Counted from the stretch's first letter, positions 46,908 to 58,445 are shown. The stretch: 64,000 nt of DNA from Microbacterium sp. ACRRU (GCF_022346945.1 NZ_JAKRNI010000004.1:97047-161046); one strand, 5' to 3'. Notes: generated by a model not told the origin, from the letters alone. A program made the numbers and translations.

Positions 46908-47945
46908 GTGAACACCCTTCTCCCCACCGCCGCTGTCGGCAGTCTCCCGAAGCCCTCGTGGCTCGCCGAGCCCGAGAAGCTCTGGTCCCCCTGGGCCCTC
47001 GACGCAGACGCGCTGGTCGAGGGCAAGCAAGACGCCCTCCGCGCCGCCGTGCACGAACAGCGCCGGCGCGGCATCGACATCATCAGCGACGGCGAGCAGA
47101 CCCGCCAGCACTTCGTCACCACCTTCATCGAGCACCTTCGCGGGGTGGACTTCGAGAACCGTGAGACCGTCCGCATCCGCAACCGGTACGACGCCAGCGT
47201 GCCGACCGTCGTCGGGGCCGTGGAGCGCGTCAAGCCGGTCTTCGTTCAGGATGCCGCCTTCCTCCGCCAACAGACCGATCAGCCGATCAAGTGGGCGCTG
47301 CCCGGACCGATGACGATGATCGACACCCTCGCGGACCGCTACTACAACAGCCGCGAGAAGCTCGCGTGGGAGTTCGCCGGCATCCTGAACCAAGAGGCGA
47401 AGGAGCTCGAAGCCGCCGGCGTCGACATCATCCAGTTCGACGAACCCGCCTTCAACGTCTTCTTCGACGAGGTGCGGGACTGGGGTATGGCCGCGCTCGA
47501 GCGCGCCGTCGAGGGCCTTCGCGCCGAGACCGCCGTCCACATCTGCTACGGCTACGGCATCAAGGCGAACACCGATTGGAAGGCCACGCTCGGCCCGGAG
47601 TGGCGGCAGTACGAGGAGTCGTTCCCTCTGCTTCAGCAGTCGAGCATCGACATCGTCTCGCTCGAGTCGCACAACTCCCGCATCCCGATCGAGGTGATCG
47701 AACTGATTCGAGGCAAGAAGGTCATGCTCGGCGCCGTCGATGTGGCCTCGCATGACATCGAACGTCCCGAAGAGGTGGCGCACACCCTGCGCCGGGCGCT
47801 GGAGTTCGTGGATGCCGACAAACTCATCGCCAGCTCGAATTGCGGAATGGCGCCTCTGCCGCGCGACGTCGCCCTGGCCAAGCTCAGCGCGCTCAGCGCG
47901 GGTGCCGCTCTTCTTCGGGAGGAGCTCACCGGCGCTCTCGTCTGA
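46908..47945 (+). CDS. mesD: MesD-type folate-independent methionine synthase core (MetE C-terminal-like)
   Basis: 345 residues related to the C-terminal catalytic half of MetE, lacking MetE's N-terminal folate-binding half. The zinc ligands are present: H211 and C213 in VHICYG, E253 in SLESHNS, and C312 in SSNCGMA. Other markers: the AVGSLPKP start, ISDGEQTRQ, WALPGPMTMIDTL, and DIIQFDEPAFNV. In the MesD family the methyl donor is not methyltetrahydrofolate and oxygen and MesX are required; the donor is not known to me. GTG start with CCGGAG upstream. A strong hairpin follows the gene. Confidence 0.9.
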   Translation: MNTLLPTAAVGSLPKPSWLAEPEKLWSPWALDADALVEGKQDALRAAVHEQRRRGIDIISDGEQTRQHFVTTFIEHLRGVDFENRETVRIRNRYDASVPTVVGAVERVKPVFVQDAAFLRQQTDQPIKWALPGPMTMIDTLADRYYNSREKLAWEFAGILNQEAKELEAAGVDIIQFDEPAFNVFFDEVRDWGMAALERAVEGLRAETAVHICYGYGIKANTDWKATLGPEWRQYEESFPLLQQSSIDIVSLESHNSRIPIEVIELIRGKKVMLGAVDVASHDIERPEEVAHTLRRALEFVDADKLIASSNCGMAPLPRDVALAKLSALSAGAALLREELTGALV

Positions 47946-47956
47946 CCCGTGAACGC

Positions 47957-47989
47957 CGAAGGGCCGCCCCTCTGTGGGGCGGCCCTTCG
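47957..47989. terminator. Bidirectional terminator between mesD and rsfS
   Basis: CGAAGGGCCGCCCC and GGGGCGGCCCTTCG form a perfect 14-bp stem with a TCTGT loop; it lies between convergent genes and 12 bases after the mesD stop. Confidence 0.85.
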
Positions 47990-47995
47990 TGCAGG

Positions 47996-48373
47996 TCAGT
48001 CCGCGGGAGCCGGTGCCGGCAGCTCCAGCGGCACGACCGGGCAGTCCTTCCACAGTCGCTCGAGCCCGTAGTAGACGCGCTCCTGCTCGTGGAAGACATG
48101 CACGACGAGATCGCCGAAGTCAAGCAAGACCCACCGCGACTCCTGGCGGCCCTCGCGGCGTAGGCGCTTGTGCCCGCCCTCCAGCAGCTTCTCTTCGACC
48201 TCGTCGGCGATGGCCGCGACGTTGCGCTCATTGCGACCCGTCACGAGCAGGAAGATGTCGACGAGCGGAAGAGGCTCGGACACGTCGAGGGCGACGAGGT
48301 CTTCCCCGGATTTCGAATCGGCGGCGATCGCGGCGATCCGCGCCATCTCGATTCCGTTGGCGCTGGCTGTCAT
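47996..48373 (-). CDS. rsfS: Ribosomal silencing factor RsfS
   Basis: Binds ribosomal protein L14 and blocks joining of ribosomal subunits when nutrients are low. 125 residues: VALDVSEPLPLVDIFLLVTGRNERNVAAIADEVEEKL and SRWVLLDFGDLVVHVFHEQERVYYGLERLWKD, the whole conserved domain. It overlaps the upstream membrane-protein gene by four bases. Confidence 0.96.
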   Translation of the reverse strand: MTASANGIEMARIAAIAADSKSGEDLVALDVSEPLPLVDIFLLVTGRNERNVAAIADEVEEKLLEGGHKRLRREGRQESRWVLLDFGDLVVHVFHEQERVYYGLERLWKDCPVVPLELPAPAPAD

Positions 48374-49719
48374 CCGAAGACTCCTGTCGTGAAGGCGAGG
48401 ACCAGCGCGACGGCGACCGCGACGGCGAGAGCGCCTGTGGTGATGATGAGACCGATGACGAGCTTGCTGCCCTTCTCGGGTGCCGGGGGGCGGATGATCT
48501 CACCGGGTTGCTTGACGGTGCTGATGGCGGCGCTGGCCGCGATCGGGGTCGGGGACGATGCCGGGGGCAGCTCGCCGTCGAGAAGGACGGCATCCACCTC
48601 GCGCCCGTCGGTGGTGCCCGGCGCGTGACCCGCCGACCCGAGACCCTCGGGCAGCTCGAACGTTCCCGTGATGAGCACCTCACCAGTCGAGGTGACCGGG
48701 CCGACGAGCGGCACGCCCGCCGGGGTCTGCGAGAGGATCAGCGCGTTCGGTGTCGAGACCGAGCCCGTCGCCGCGGCGCTGCGAGAGATCAGCTGATCGA
48801 AAGACGGCGGCAGCGAGATCTCGGGCGTCTGGCCCTTCAAGAGGTCGGACCCCAGCGCGGGGTTCACGGTCGACACCGGCGCCGGGTCGTCGGTCGCGGT
48901 TTCGTCGGTCGCCTCCGCCTCCTCGGGTGCGGCGGGGCGGAAGATCGCCTGCAGCCCGGCGGAGTCGTCCCGCGCCGCCGTCTCGGCCTCGTTCGTCGCG
49001 GACGCCACGGCGTCGGTGTCCGCGTCGTGGGAGGTCGCCGACTCCGCAGACGGGATGGCGGACTCGGAGACCCGCTCGGCCGTTTCGTCGCGCGTCGTCG
49101 GGACGCCGGGTTCGAGATCGGGCGAGATGATCGGCACGGATGCCGTGCGGATGCGCTCCTGTGCGCGGACCTGCCGCCGGGTGAGGCCGGTCACGCCGAG
49201 ATCGGGGCCCGAGGAGGGCGGGAACGTGGCCGGGACGAGGGGCGGCTCGGGCGCGGTGTCCGGTGCCGTCACGGCATCCGCCTCAGTCTCACCAGACGCG
49301 GGTGCGTCGTCGGCGGGGGCGGGCTCGCTCACCGGCTCGGCAGCGGCCTTGTCGGCCTTGTTGCGGCCGAACAGACCGCCCAGCACGCCGCCCTTCTTGG
49401 CGGGGGGTTCAGACACCGTCTCCGGGTCCGCGCCCGCATCGCTCTCGGCGACGGGCTCGTCGCGGTCGGTGGCGGGAGCCACGGACTCGCCCTCGCTCGC
49501 GGCATCCGCGGCATCCGCAGCCACATCGGCGATCGCGGCATCCGGTGCCTCCGCGGGAGGGGCATCGTGAGCCGTCTGCGGCTCGGCGGCCGGCGCGGTG
49601 GCGTTCTCGGGCGCGGCGTCAGGCTGCGGCGTGATGATCGGCGTCGCGCCGGTGTTGCGGAGTTCGCGCAGCTGACGCCGCGTCAGCGGCGGGTTCTCGG
49701 GGGTCTCGGATGTGCTCAT
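48370..49719 (-). CDS. Low-complexity, mostly disordered protein with a C-terminal membrane helix
   Basis: A 449-residue protein starting [21 protein letters not shown] and then a long Ala/Pro/Glu/Asp-rich segment with almost no predicted structure. A Lys/Arg patch ([11 protein letters not shown]) occurs near residue 125, and a second [12 protein letters not shown] copy of the TRRQLRELR motif comes near residue 185. It ends with one hydrophobic helix ([20 protein letters not shown]... to the C-terminus, FTTGVFG). No signal peptide: this is a tail-anchored arrangement with the disordered part in the cytosol. The position between nadD and rsfS is usually held by an LCP-type gene in other actinobacteria. 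I do not recognise a function. Confidence 0.75.
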   Translation of the reverse strand: MSTSETPENPPLTRRQLRELRNTGATPIITPQPDAAPENATAPAAEPQTAHDAPPAEAPDAAIADVAADAADAASEGESVAPATDRDEPVAESDAGADPETVSEPPAKKGGVLGGLFGRNKADKAAAEPVSEPAPADDAPASGETEADAVTAPDTAPEPPLVPATFPPSSGPDLGVTGLTRRQVRAQERIRTASVPIISPDLEPGVPTTRDETAERVSESAIPSAESATSHDADTDAVASATNEAETAARDDSAGLQAIFRPAAPEEAEATDETATDDPAPVSTVNPALGSDLLKGQTPEISLPPSFDQLISRSAAATGSVSTPNALILSQTPAGVPLVGPVTSTGEVLITGTFELPEGLGSAGHAPGTTDGREVDAVLLDGELPPASSPTPIAASAAISTVKQPGEIIRPPAPEKGSKLVIGLIITTGALAVAVAVALVLAFTTGVFG

Positions 49720-50312
49720 GCAGGGCTCCGGTAGAGGTGGTGCTTCGCGATGTACTGCACGACGCCGTCGGGCACGAGGTACCACACGGGGTGGCCTCGG
49801 CGCACGCGGGCGCGGCAGTCGGTGGACGAGATGCTCAGTGCGGGGATCTCCAGCTGGCTGACGTCTTCGGTGGGCAGGCCCTCCGTGGTCAGGACATGTC
49901 CAGGCCGGGAGACCGCCACGAAATGGGCCAGATCCCACAGCTCCTGGTGATTGCGCCAGCCGAGGATCTGCGCCACGGCGTCGGCCCCGGTGATGAAGAA
50001 CAACTCGGCACCGGGGCGCTCGCGCTGGAGGTCGCGCAGAGTGTCGATGGTGTACGTCGGGCCGGCGCGGTCGATGTCGACGCGGCTCACGGTGAACTGC
50101 GGATTGGATGCCGTCGCGATCACCGTCATGAGGTAGCGGTGTTCGCTCTCGGTGACGTCGTCCTTCTGCCAGGGACGGCCGGTGGGGACGAAGACGACCT
50201 CATCGAGATCGAAGGACTGCGCGACTTCGCTGGCCGCGACCAGGTGACCGTGATGGATGGGATCGAACGTCCCACCCATGACCCCGATCCGAGGGGCGCG
50301 CGTCACCGACAT
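49716..50312 (-). CDS. nadD: Nicotinate-nucleotide adenylyltransferase
   Basis: Forms deamido-NAD from nicotinate mononucleotide and ATP in NAD synthesis. 198 residues with the nucleotidyltransferase [12 protein letters not shown] (HxGH) and [13 protein letters not shown] (ISSTxxR) motifs. It overlaps the disordered-protein gene by four bases (ATGA), placing nadD, that gene and rsfS in one unit. Confidence 0.96.
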   Translation of the reverse strand: MSVTRAPRIGVMGGTFDPIHHGHLVAASEVAQSFDLDEVVFVPTGRPWQKDDVTESEHRYLMTVIATASNPQFTVSRVDIDRAGPTYTIDTLRDLQRERPGAELFFITGADAVAQILGWRNHQELWDLAHFVAVSRPGHVLTTEGLPTEDVSQLEIPALSISSTDCRARVRRGHPVWYLVPDGVVQYIAKHHLYRSPA

Positions 50313-50322
50313 ACGGTGGGCC

Positions 50323-50547
50323 TCAGTGGCCGTGGGCCTCGGGGGTGGGCGTCCCGTGCTTCTGGGTGTACGCCGCGGCCTTGTGCGCGTGACGGTTCGA
50401 CACGTTGCGGTACGACAGTGTGACCAGGCTCAGCGCGATGAAGACGACGAAGGCCACAGCGCCGTACCAGAAGGTCTCGGCCTGCACGTTGCCGCCGTGA
50501 TGTGCGCCCTCTTCAGCGGCGTGGGCGATCAGCGTGGCGAAAGTCAT
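50323..50547 (-). CDS. Small single-pass membrane protein (74 aa), hypothetical
   Basis: It has a short His-containing N-terminus ([11 protein letters not shown]), one hydrophobic helix ([21 protein letters not shown]), and a basic, His-rich tail ending EAHGH. GGAG lies about seven bases before the ATG. It is 10 bases upstream of nadD on the same strand, so probably co-transcribed. The paired His clusters could bind metal, but that is a guess. Similar short proteins recur before nadD in Microbacteriaceae as far as I recall; function unknown. Confidence 0.75.
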   Translation of the reverse strand: MTFATLIAHAAEEGAHHGGNVQAETFWYGAVAFVVFIALSLVTLSYRNVSNRHAHKAAAYTQKHGTPTPEAHGH

Positions 50548-50597
50548 CAGTGCTCCGTTCGAGAATTCTGCGCAAGGCGCGAGTTCATTTTATGCGT

Positions 50598-51857
50598 TCA
50601 GGTTCGGACCTGGCCGTCGCCGCGCCCGAGCCACTTCGTGCTGGTGAGCTCGGCGAGACCCATCGGCCCTCGGGCGTGGAGTTTCTGGGTCGAGATGCCG
50701 ACCTCGGCACCGAAGCCGAACTCGCCGCCATCGGTGAACCGGGTCGACGCGTTCACCAGCACGACGGCCGAATCGACCTCCGCCAGGAAGCGGGTGGCGG
50801 CAGCCTCGTCCTCGGTGATGATCGACTCGGTGTGGTGGGTGGAGTAGCGACGGATGTGGTCGAGCGCGGCGTCGAGATCGTCGACCACGCGCACGGCGAG
50901 ATCGAGGCTCAGGTACTCGGTCGCCCAGTCTGCGTCCGTGGCCGCGACGACGCGCGGGTCGTACCCGGCGGTGGTGTCGTCACCGTGCACGCGCACACCG
51001 GCGCCCGCCAACTCACCGAGGAGGTCAGGCAGCAGCCGATCGGCGGCGTCGCGGTGCACGAGAACCGTCTCGACGGCATTGCAGACGCTCGGGCGCTGGG
51101 TCTTGGCGTTCAGCACGATCTCCCGCGCCCACTCGTCGCGTGCCGTGGCATCCAGGTAGACGTGGACCACGCCGGCCCCGGTCTCGATCACGGGGACGGT
51201 CGACTCCGTCACGACCGTCTCGATGAGGCTCGCGCTACCGCGCGGGACGAGCACATCGACCAGGCCGCGGGCGTTCATCAGTGCGCGCGCGCCGTCCCTC
51301 CCGAAGTCGTCGACCGTCTGAATGGCCTCCGGAGAGACGCGCTGGCTCGCCAGAGCCTGACGCATCACCTCGACGAGCGCCGAGTTCGAACTCTGCGCGG
51401 CGGAACCGCCACGCAACACCACCGCGTTGCCGGCGCGCAGGGCCAGAGCGGCGATGTCGACCGTCACGTTGGGGCGGGCTTCGTAGATGGAGCCGACGAC
51501 TCCGAACGGCACCGCCACCTTCTGCAGTTCCAGACCGTTGGGAAGCGTACGTCGATCGAGGACCCGGCCGACGGGGTCGGGCAGCTCGGCGACCTCGCGG
51601 ACCGCCGTGGCGAGCGCCGCCACACGGGTGGCATCCAACCGAAGACGGTCGAGCAGAGCGTCGCCGATCTCGGCGCTGCGCCCGCGCTCCAGATCGTCGG
51701 CGTTGGCCGCGACGATCGTGTCGGTCGCCGAGTCGATGGCGTCGGCGATCGCGCGCAGCATCCCCGTCTTCGCCGCGGAGTCGAGAAGGCCCACCTGGCG
51801 CGCAGCATCCTTCGCCAGGCGCAGGCGTTCGTCGACCGAGACAGCGGTGAGGGTCAT
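50598..51857 (-). CDS. proA: Gamma-glutamyl phosphate reductase
   Basis: Second step of proline synthesis, reducing glutamyl-5-phosphate to the semialdehyde with NADPH. 419 residues, aldehyde-dehydrogenase fold: GVVGSIYEARPNVTVDIAALALRAGNAVVLRGG and the catalytic Cys in NAKTQRPSVCNAVETVLVH. TAGACT (51864-51869) six bases before the ATG may give a separate leaderless transcript although proB ends only five bases upstream. Confidence 0.96.
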   Translation of the reverse strand: MTLTAVSVDERLRLAKDAARQVGLLDSAAKTGMLRAIADAIDSATDTIVAANADDLERGRSAEIGDALLDRLRLDATRVAALATAVREVAELPDPVGRVLDRRTLPNGLELQKVAVPFGVVGSIYEARPNVTVDIAALALRAGNAVVLRGGSAAQSSNSALVEVMRQALASQRVSPEAIQTVDDFGRDGARALMNARGLVDVLVPRGSASLIETVVTESTVPVIETGAGVVHVYLDATARDEWAREIVLNAKTQRPSVCNAVETVLVHRDAADRLLPDLLGELAGAGVRVHGDDTTAGYDPRVVAATDADWATEYLSLDLAVRVVDDLDAALDHIRRYSTHHTESIITEDEAAATRFLAEVDSAVVLVNASTRFTDGGEFGFGAEVGISTQKLHARGPMGLAELTSTKWLGRGDGQVRT

Positions 51858-51861
51858 CGCG

Positions 51862-54559
<2,698 letters not shown>

Positions 54560-54577
54560 CTCTGCGTCTCCTGGCTC

Positions 54578-54886
54578 TTACTTGATGCCGGTGATCTTGA
54601 CGCGCGTGAGGTCCTGACGGTGGCCCTGGCGCTTCTTGTAGCCGGTCTTGTTCTTGAACTTCTGGATCACGATCTTCGGACCGCGCTCCTCACCGAGGAC
54701 CTCGGCCGTGACCGAGACCTTCGCGAGCTTGTCGGCGTCGGTCGTGACGGTCTCGCCGTCGACGAACAGAACGGCGGGCAGCTGGATGCTCTCGCCGACC
54801 TTCGCCGCCTGGCGATCGAGCACGACGATCGTGCCGACCTCGACCTTCTCCTGCCGGCCGCCGGCGCGCACAACTGCGTAAACCAC
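54578..54886 (-). CDS. rplU: 50S ribosomal protein L21
   Basis: 23S rRNA-binding large-subunit protein. 102 residues starting [18 protein letters not shown], with [21 protein letters not shown] at the C-terminus. GTG start with AGGTGTGAA upstream. It heads the rplU-rpmA unit behind a leader of about 140 bases. Confidence 0.98.
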   Translation of the reverse strand: MVYAVVRAGGRQEKVEVGTIVVLDRQAAKVGESIQLPAVLFVDGETVTTDADKLAKVSVTAEVLGEERGPKIVIQKFKNKTGYKKRQGHRQDLTRVKITGIK

Positions 54887-54940
54887 TTCACACCTGTTTC
54901 GTTCGGGAGCGCACGGCTCCGGTTGTCTGATGACGTCGGG

Positions 54941-54955
54941 AGGGCGGAACGCCCT
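54941..54955 (-). promoter_or_regulatory. Small hairpin in the rplU leader
   Basis: AGGGCG and CGCCCT form a 6-bp stem with a 3-base loop about 55-70 bases before the rplU start. Ribosomal-protein leaders often contain autoregulatory structures; this one is short and function is unproven. Nothing else stands out in 54887-55032. Confidence 0.35.
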
Positions 54956-55032
54956 GAGTCTCGGTGCGATCCAGCCGGCCTGAGCCGACGGGGTCTCGCG
55001 TCAATCGCGCGGACACGACGCACCAAAGGACG

Positions 55033-55061
55033 AGTTTAGCTCACCGAGAGACATCCGGCAA
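55033..55061 (-). promoter_or_regulatory. Promoter of rplU-rpmA
   Basis: Minus strand TTGCCG (55056-55061), a 17-base spacer, then TAAACT (55033-55038): the best sigma-70-type promoter in the window. Expected start near 55026. Confidence 0.75.
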
Positions 55062-55098
55062 AAGCATCGGGGCCGCGTGTCGGCCGTAGGATCGCGGC

Positions 55099-55377
55099 GT
55101 GGCCATTCTCATCGACGACCCGCAGTGGCCCGCGCACGGCCGTCTGTGGGCGCACCTCGTGAGCGACTCGAACCTCGCCGAGCTGCACGCCTTCGCCGCG
55201 GCTGCCGGTATCCCCCGCCGAGCGTTCGACCTCGACCACTACGACGTGCCCGACGAGCGGCACGCCGACTTGGTCGCCGCCGGCGCAGAGCACGTCGGTG
55301 GACGCGAGCTCGTTCGTCGTCTCCGGGCCTCGGGGCTGCGCATCACCGCCCGCGAGCGCCGCGCCCCCAAAGCGTGA
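55099..55377 (+). CDS. DUF4031 domain protein
   Basis: A 92-residue soluble protein with the DUF4031 pattern: AILIDDPQWPAHGRLWAHLVSD, then IPRRAFDLDHYDVPDE and GGRELVRRLRASGLR. Family function is unknown to me; the HxW/DDxxW pattern recurs across actinobacteria. TAGGAT (55087-55092) lies six bases before the GTG start, so a leaderless transcript is likely. Its TGA stop is inside the left arm of palindrome IR3. Confidence 0.88.
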   Translation: MAILIDDPQWPAHGRLWAHLVSDSNLAELHAFAAAAGIPRRAFDLDHYDVPDERHADLVAAGAEHVGGRELVRRLRASGLRITARERRAPKA

Positions 55378-55435
55378 GGTGCCAAGAATTGTCGCTTCCG
55401 ACCTCGGTCGGGCGACAATTCTTGGCACCTCACGC
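55372..55435. repeat. Long palindrome IR3 (24-bp perfect arms)
   Basis: Left arm 55372-55395 (starts GCGTGAGGTGCCAAG, ends ATTGTCGC) and right arm 55412-55435 are exact complements; the 16-base centre contains CCGAC/GTCGG. It covers the DUF4031 stop and ends four bases before the RNase E/G stop, between convergent genes. Same family as IR1 and IR2. Confidence 0.92.
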
Positions 55436-55438
55436 GGC

Positions 55439-58048
55439 TCAGGAGCCGTCGGTCGGCTGGGCGTTCACCGGAGTGCCGGTGAGGGCCGCCGTGGTCACAC
55501 GGCGGCGCGAGCGGCCCTGACCCGGCGCCTTCGGCTCCGGGAGAGCCTCGAGCACGGACTCGAGCAGCGCGTCCTTCTCGGTGCGCGGCGTCTTGGGCTC
55601 GCGCTTCTTGCGCGGGCGCTTCTCGCGCGCCGGCGGCTCGGTCTTGGCATCCATGACCGCCTCGACCGACGCCACGACGGCCGCCTCGACCACGGCGGGG
55701 TCGTCGACCGTCGGATGGATCGTGGATGCCGCGATCTGCGCGAGCGCAGACTTCACGCCCTCGGTGATGACGTGTGTGCCACCGGCGGGAGCGGAGGCCG
55801 CGCCCGCGCCGTTCCCGTTGCCGGGGCCGGAGCCGTTGCTATTGGAGGAGCCGTTCCCGCCACGGCCGCGGCGGTTGTTGCCGCCCCCGTTGCCGTTCGT
55901 CGTGGCCGCCGTGCGGTGCTTCACGACGGGATCGTGGTGCACGATGACACCGCGCCCGGCGCAGACCTCGCACGCCTCGCTGAAGGTCTCCAGCAGACCC
56001 AGGCCCAGCTTCTTGCGCGTCATCTGCACGAGGCCGAGCGAGGTGACCTCGGCGACCTGGTGCTTCGTGCGGTCGCGGCTCAAGCACTCGATGAGACGGC
56101 GCAGCACGAGGTCGCGGTTGGACTCGAGCACCATGTCGATGAAGTCGACGACGATGATCCCGCCGATGTCGCGCAGCCGCAGCTGACGGACGATCTCCTC
56201 TGCGGCCTCGAGGTTGTTCTTGGTGACGGTCTCTTCGAGGTTGCCGCCCGATCCGACGAACTTCCCGGTGTTGACGTCGACGACGGTCATCGCCTCGGTG
56301 CGGTCGATGACCAGCGAGCCGCCCGAGGGCAGCCACACCTTGCGGTCGAGCGCCTTCTCGATCTGCTCGGTGATGCGGAAGGCGTCGAAGGGGTCCTGAT
56401 CGCCCTCGTACTTCTCGACGCGCTCGAGCAGATCGGGCGCGACGCCCTGCAGGTAGCTCGAGATCGTCGACAGCGCCTCGTCACCCTGGATGAGCATGCG
56501 CGTGAAGTCCTCGTTGAAGACATCGCGCACGATCTTCACCAGCAGGTCGGGCTCGGAGTGCAGCAGGGCCGGAGCCTGAATCGTCTTGACCTGCGAGCTG
56601 ATGTGCTCCCACTGGGAGGTCAGTCGCTGCACGTCGCGCGTCAGCTGATCCTCGGTGGCGCCCTCCGCGGCGGTACGGACGATGACGCCCGACGACTCGG
56701 GGAGAACCTCCTTCAGGATTTTCTTCAGACGTGCGCGCTCGGTGTCGGGGAGCTTGCGCGAGATGCCGTTCATCGCACCACCGGGCACGTACACGAGGTA
56801 ACGGCCGGGCAGGGAGATCTGGCTCGTGAGGCGCGCACCCTTGTGGCCCACCGGGTCTTTCGTGACCTGGACGAGCACGCGATCGCCGGACTTCAGCGCC
56901 AGCTCGATGCGACGCGGCTGGTTGCCGGTCTCGACGCCGTCCCAATCGACCTCGCCGGAGTACAGCACCGCGTTACGGCCGCGGCCGATGTCGACGAACG
57001 CCGCCTCCATGCTGGGCAGCACGTTCTGCACGCGGCCGAGGTAGACGTTGCCGATGAGCGAGGCATCCTGATTGCGGGCGACGTAGTGCTCGACGAGCAC
57101 GTTGTCTTCGAGTACCGCGATCTGGATCCGCCCCGCCTTGGAGCGCACGACCATGACGCGATCGACCGCCTCGCGACGCGCGAGGAACTCGGCCTCGGTC
57201 ACGACGGGACGACGACGTCCCGCCTCGCGACCATCGCGACGGCGCTGCTTCTTTGCCTCGAGACGCGTGGAGCCCTTGATGCGCTGCGGCTCGGTGATGA
57301 GTTCGACGGCACGCTGACGGGCGGGGGCGGCGGGGGCTTCGGTCTGCTCCTCGGCTGCGGTGGAACCTCCGCCACGGCGGCGGTTGCGGCGGCGGGCGTT
57401 GGACGACACGCGCTCGCTCGCCACCTCGTCGTCGCGCTCATCGACCTCGTCGCGCGCAGGAAGCGGCGGCAGCTCGGGCGCGTAGAAGTGGAGCTGCGTC
57501 GACACGGCCGACACGAACACCTCGGGCAGGAGTCCCAGCGAGACGGCGGTCGGGATGGCGGGCTTCTCCGGCTCTGCCGGCGGGGCGGCCACGTCCGCGG
57601 TGTCGCTTCCTGCCGCGGTCTCTTCACCGGCGGCCGCGGATTTTGCAGCTTCTCCCCCGTCGCCGACGGGTGCGTCGGCGTCGACGGGCGGTGCCGGCTC
57701 GCTCTCGACGGCACCGGCTTCTGTGGCCTCGGGCTCCGCGGCATCCGTCGCCGTGGCATCGGCTTGCATGGCCTCGGGCTCCGCGGCAACCGTGGCCTTG
57801 GGCTCTTCGACATCCGTCGCCGTGGCTGCGAGAGCCTCCGCAGCCTCGGACTCCAGGACGGCCGGTTCGCCCGAATCGGCCGCGGCGGCGGTCTCGGCGT
57901 CCTTCACGGCGGCCTCGTCGTCGGCATCCGCTTCCGTCGTCGGAGTGCTCTCGTCGCCGAGCAGATCAGCGTCGGCGGCACTCTCCGTGGTCGGGGTCTC
58001 GGTCGCCGGGGTCTCGGCGGGGGTCTGATCGTCGGTTGCGTCGGCCAT
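55439..58048 (-). CDS. rne: Ribonuclease E/G with long acidic N-terminal extension
   Basis: Main endoribonuclease of mRNA decay and rRNA/tRNA processing. 869 residues: an Ala/Glu/Asp/Thr-rich disordered N-terminus (about 1-185), an Arg-rich patch (ARRRNRRRGGG, about 225), an S1 RNA-binding domain (about 325-400, GNVYLGRVQNVLPSMEAAFV), the catalytic DNase I-like domain with metal-binding Asp in VVDVNTGKFVG (about 590) and IIVVDFIDM (about 633), a zinc-link CEVC (about 693), and a Gly/Asn-rich tail. ATG 58048 has GGGAG ten bases upstream. Actinobacterial enzymes share the centrally placed catalytic core. Confidence 0.95.
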   Translation of the reverse strand: MADATDDQTPAETPATETPTTESAADADLLGDESTPTTEADADDEAAVKDAETAAAADSGEPAVLESEAAEALAATATDVEEPKATVAAEPEAMQADATATDAAEPEATEAGAVESEPAPPVDADAPVGDGGEAAKSAAAGEETAAGSDTADVAAPPAEPEKPAIPTAVSLGLLPEVFVSAVSTQLHFYAPELPPLPARDEVDERDDEVASERVSSNARRRNRRRGGGSTAAEEQTEAPAAPARQRAVELITEPQRIKGSTRLEAKKQRRRDGREAGRRRPVVTEAEFLARREAVDRVMVVRSKAGRIQIAVLEDNVLVEHYVARNQDASLIGNVYLGRVQNVLPSMEAAFVDIGRGRNAVLYSGEVDWDGVETGNQPRRIELALKSGDRVLVQVTKDPVGHKGARLTSQISLPGRYLVYVPGGAMNGISRKLPDTERARLKKILKEVLPESSGVIVRTAAEGATEDQLTRDVQRLTSQWEHISSQVKTIQAPALLHSEPDLLVKIVRDVFNEDFTRMLIQGDEALSTISSYLQGVAPDLLERVEKYEGDQDPFDAFRITEQIEKALDRKVWLPSGGSLVIDRTEAMTVVDVNTGKFVGSGGNLEETVTKNNLEAAEEIVRQLRLRDIGGIIVVDFIDMVLESNRDLVLRRLIECLSRDRTKHQVAEVTSLGLVQMTRKKLGLGLLETFSEACEVCAGRGVIVHHDPVVKHRTAATTNGNGGGNNRRGRGGNGSSNSNGSGPGNGNGAGAASAPAGGTHVITEGVKSALAQIAASTIHPTVDDPAVVEAAVVASVEAVMDAKTEPPAREKRPRKKREPKTPRTEKDALLESVLEALPEPKAPGQGRSRRRVTTAALTGTPVNAQPTDGS

Positions 58049-58234
58049 TCGGTCGTACTCCCTGGCGGGCGACACCGCGCGTCGCCCGGCGAAATCTCGT
58101 GCGGCGCCGCACCCGGCGGGGCCGCGAACTCACTCGGTCTGCAGCAGGCCGGCGGCTCGTGCTGCGAAGGGCGGTCATCGCCCGAAGTCTTCTGGTGATT
58201 CGCCTGCGGCGCGGCCGCGGCTCATCGAAGCTCC

Positions 58235-58240
58235 ATTATC
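58235..58240 (-). promoter_or_regulatory. Extended -10 of the RNase E/G gene
   Basis: TGCGATAAT on the minus strand (GATAAT with a TG extension) predicts a start near 58228 and a 5' leader of about 180 bases. Long leaders of RNase E genes are often used for autoregulation in other bacteria. The leader (58049-58228) is GC-rich; I see no clear conserved motif. Confidence 0.5.
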
Positions 58241-58288
58241 GCACGGTCGATCGGTTTCGCTCGCAGGCACGGTGACTCTTGCCTCCGC

Positions 58289-58351
58289 ATAAACGCGATC
58301 GGCGGACGGAAACGCGCGGAGAGAGCGTTTCCGTCCGCCGATCGTGTTTAT
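58289..58351. repeat. Long palindrome IR4 (27-bp arms)
   Basis: ATAAACGCGATCGGCGGACG... (58289-58315) pairs with 58325-58351 with one C/T change; the loop is GCGGAGAGA. It is unrelated in sequence to IR1-IR3. It lies between divergent genes (RNase E/G and VKOR), upstream of both promoters, so termination is not its obvious role. Confidence 0.9.
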
Positions 58352-58445
58352 CGGCAGACGCGCACCTGCGGCGGCGCCCGCCGGCGTCTCGACGGCGAGG
58401 CATCGCACAGGCGACACATCGAACGACGGTGCAAGAATCGCGATC

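Noticed and set aside
54887..55032. A known ribosomal-protein leader riboregulator before rplU
   Set aside because: Only a 6-bp hairpin is visible; I could not match it to a described L21 leader.
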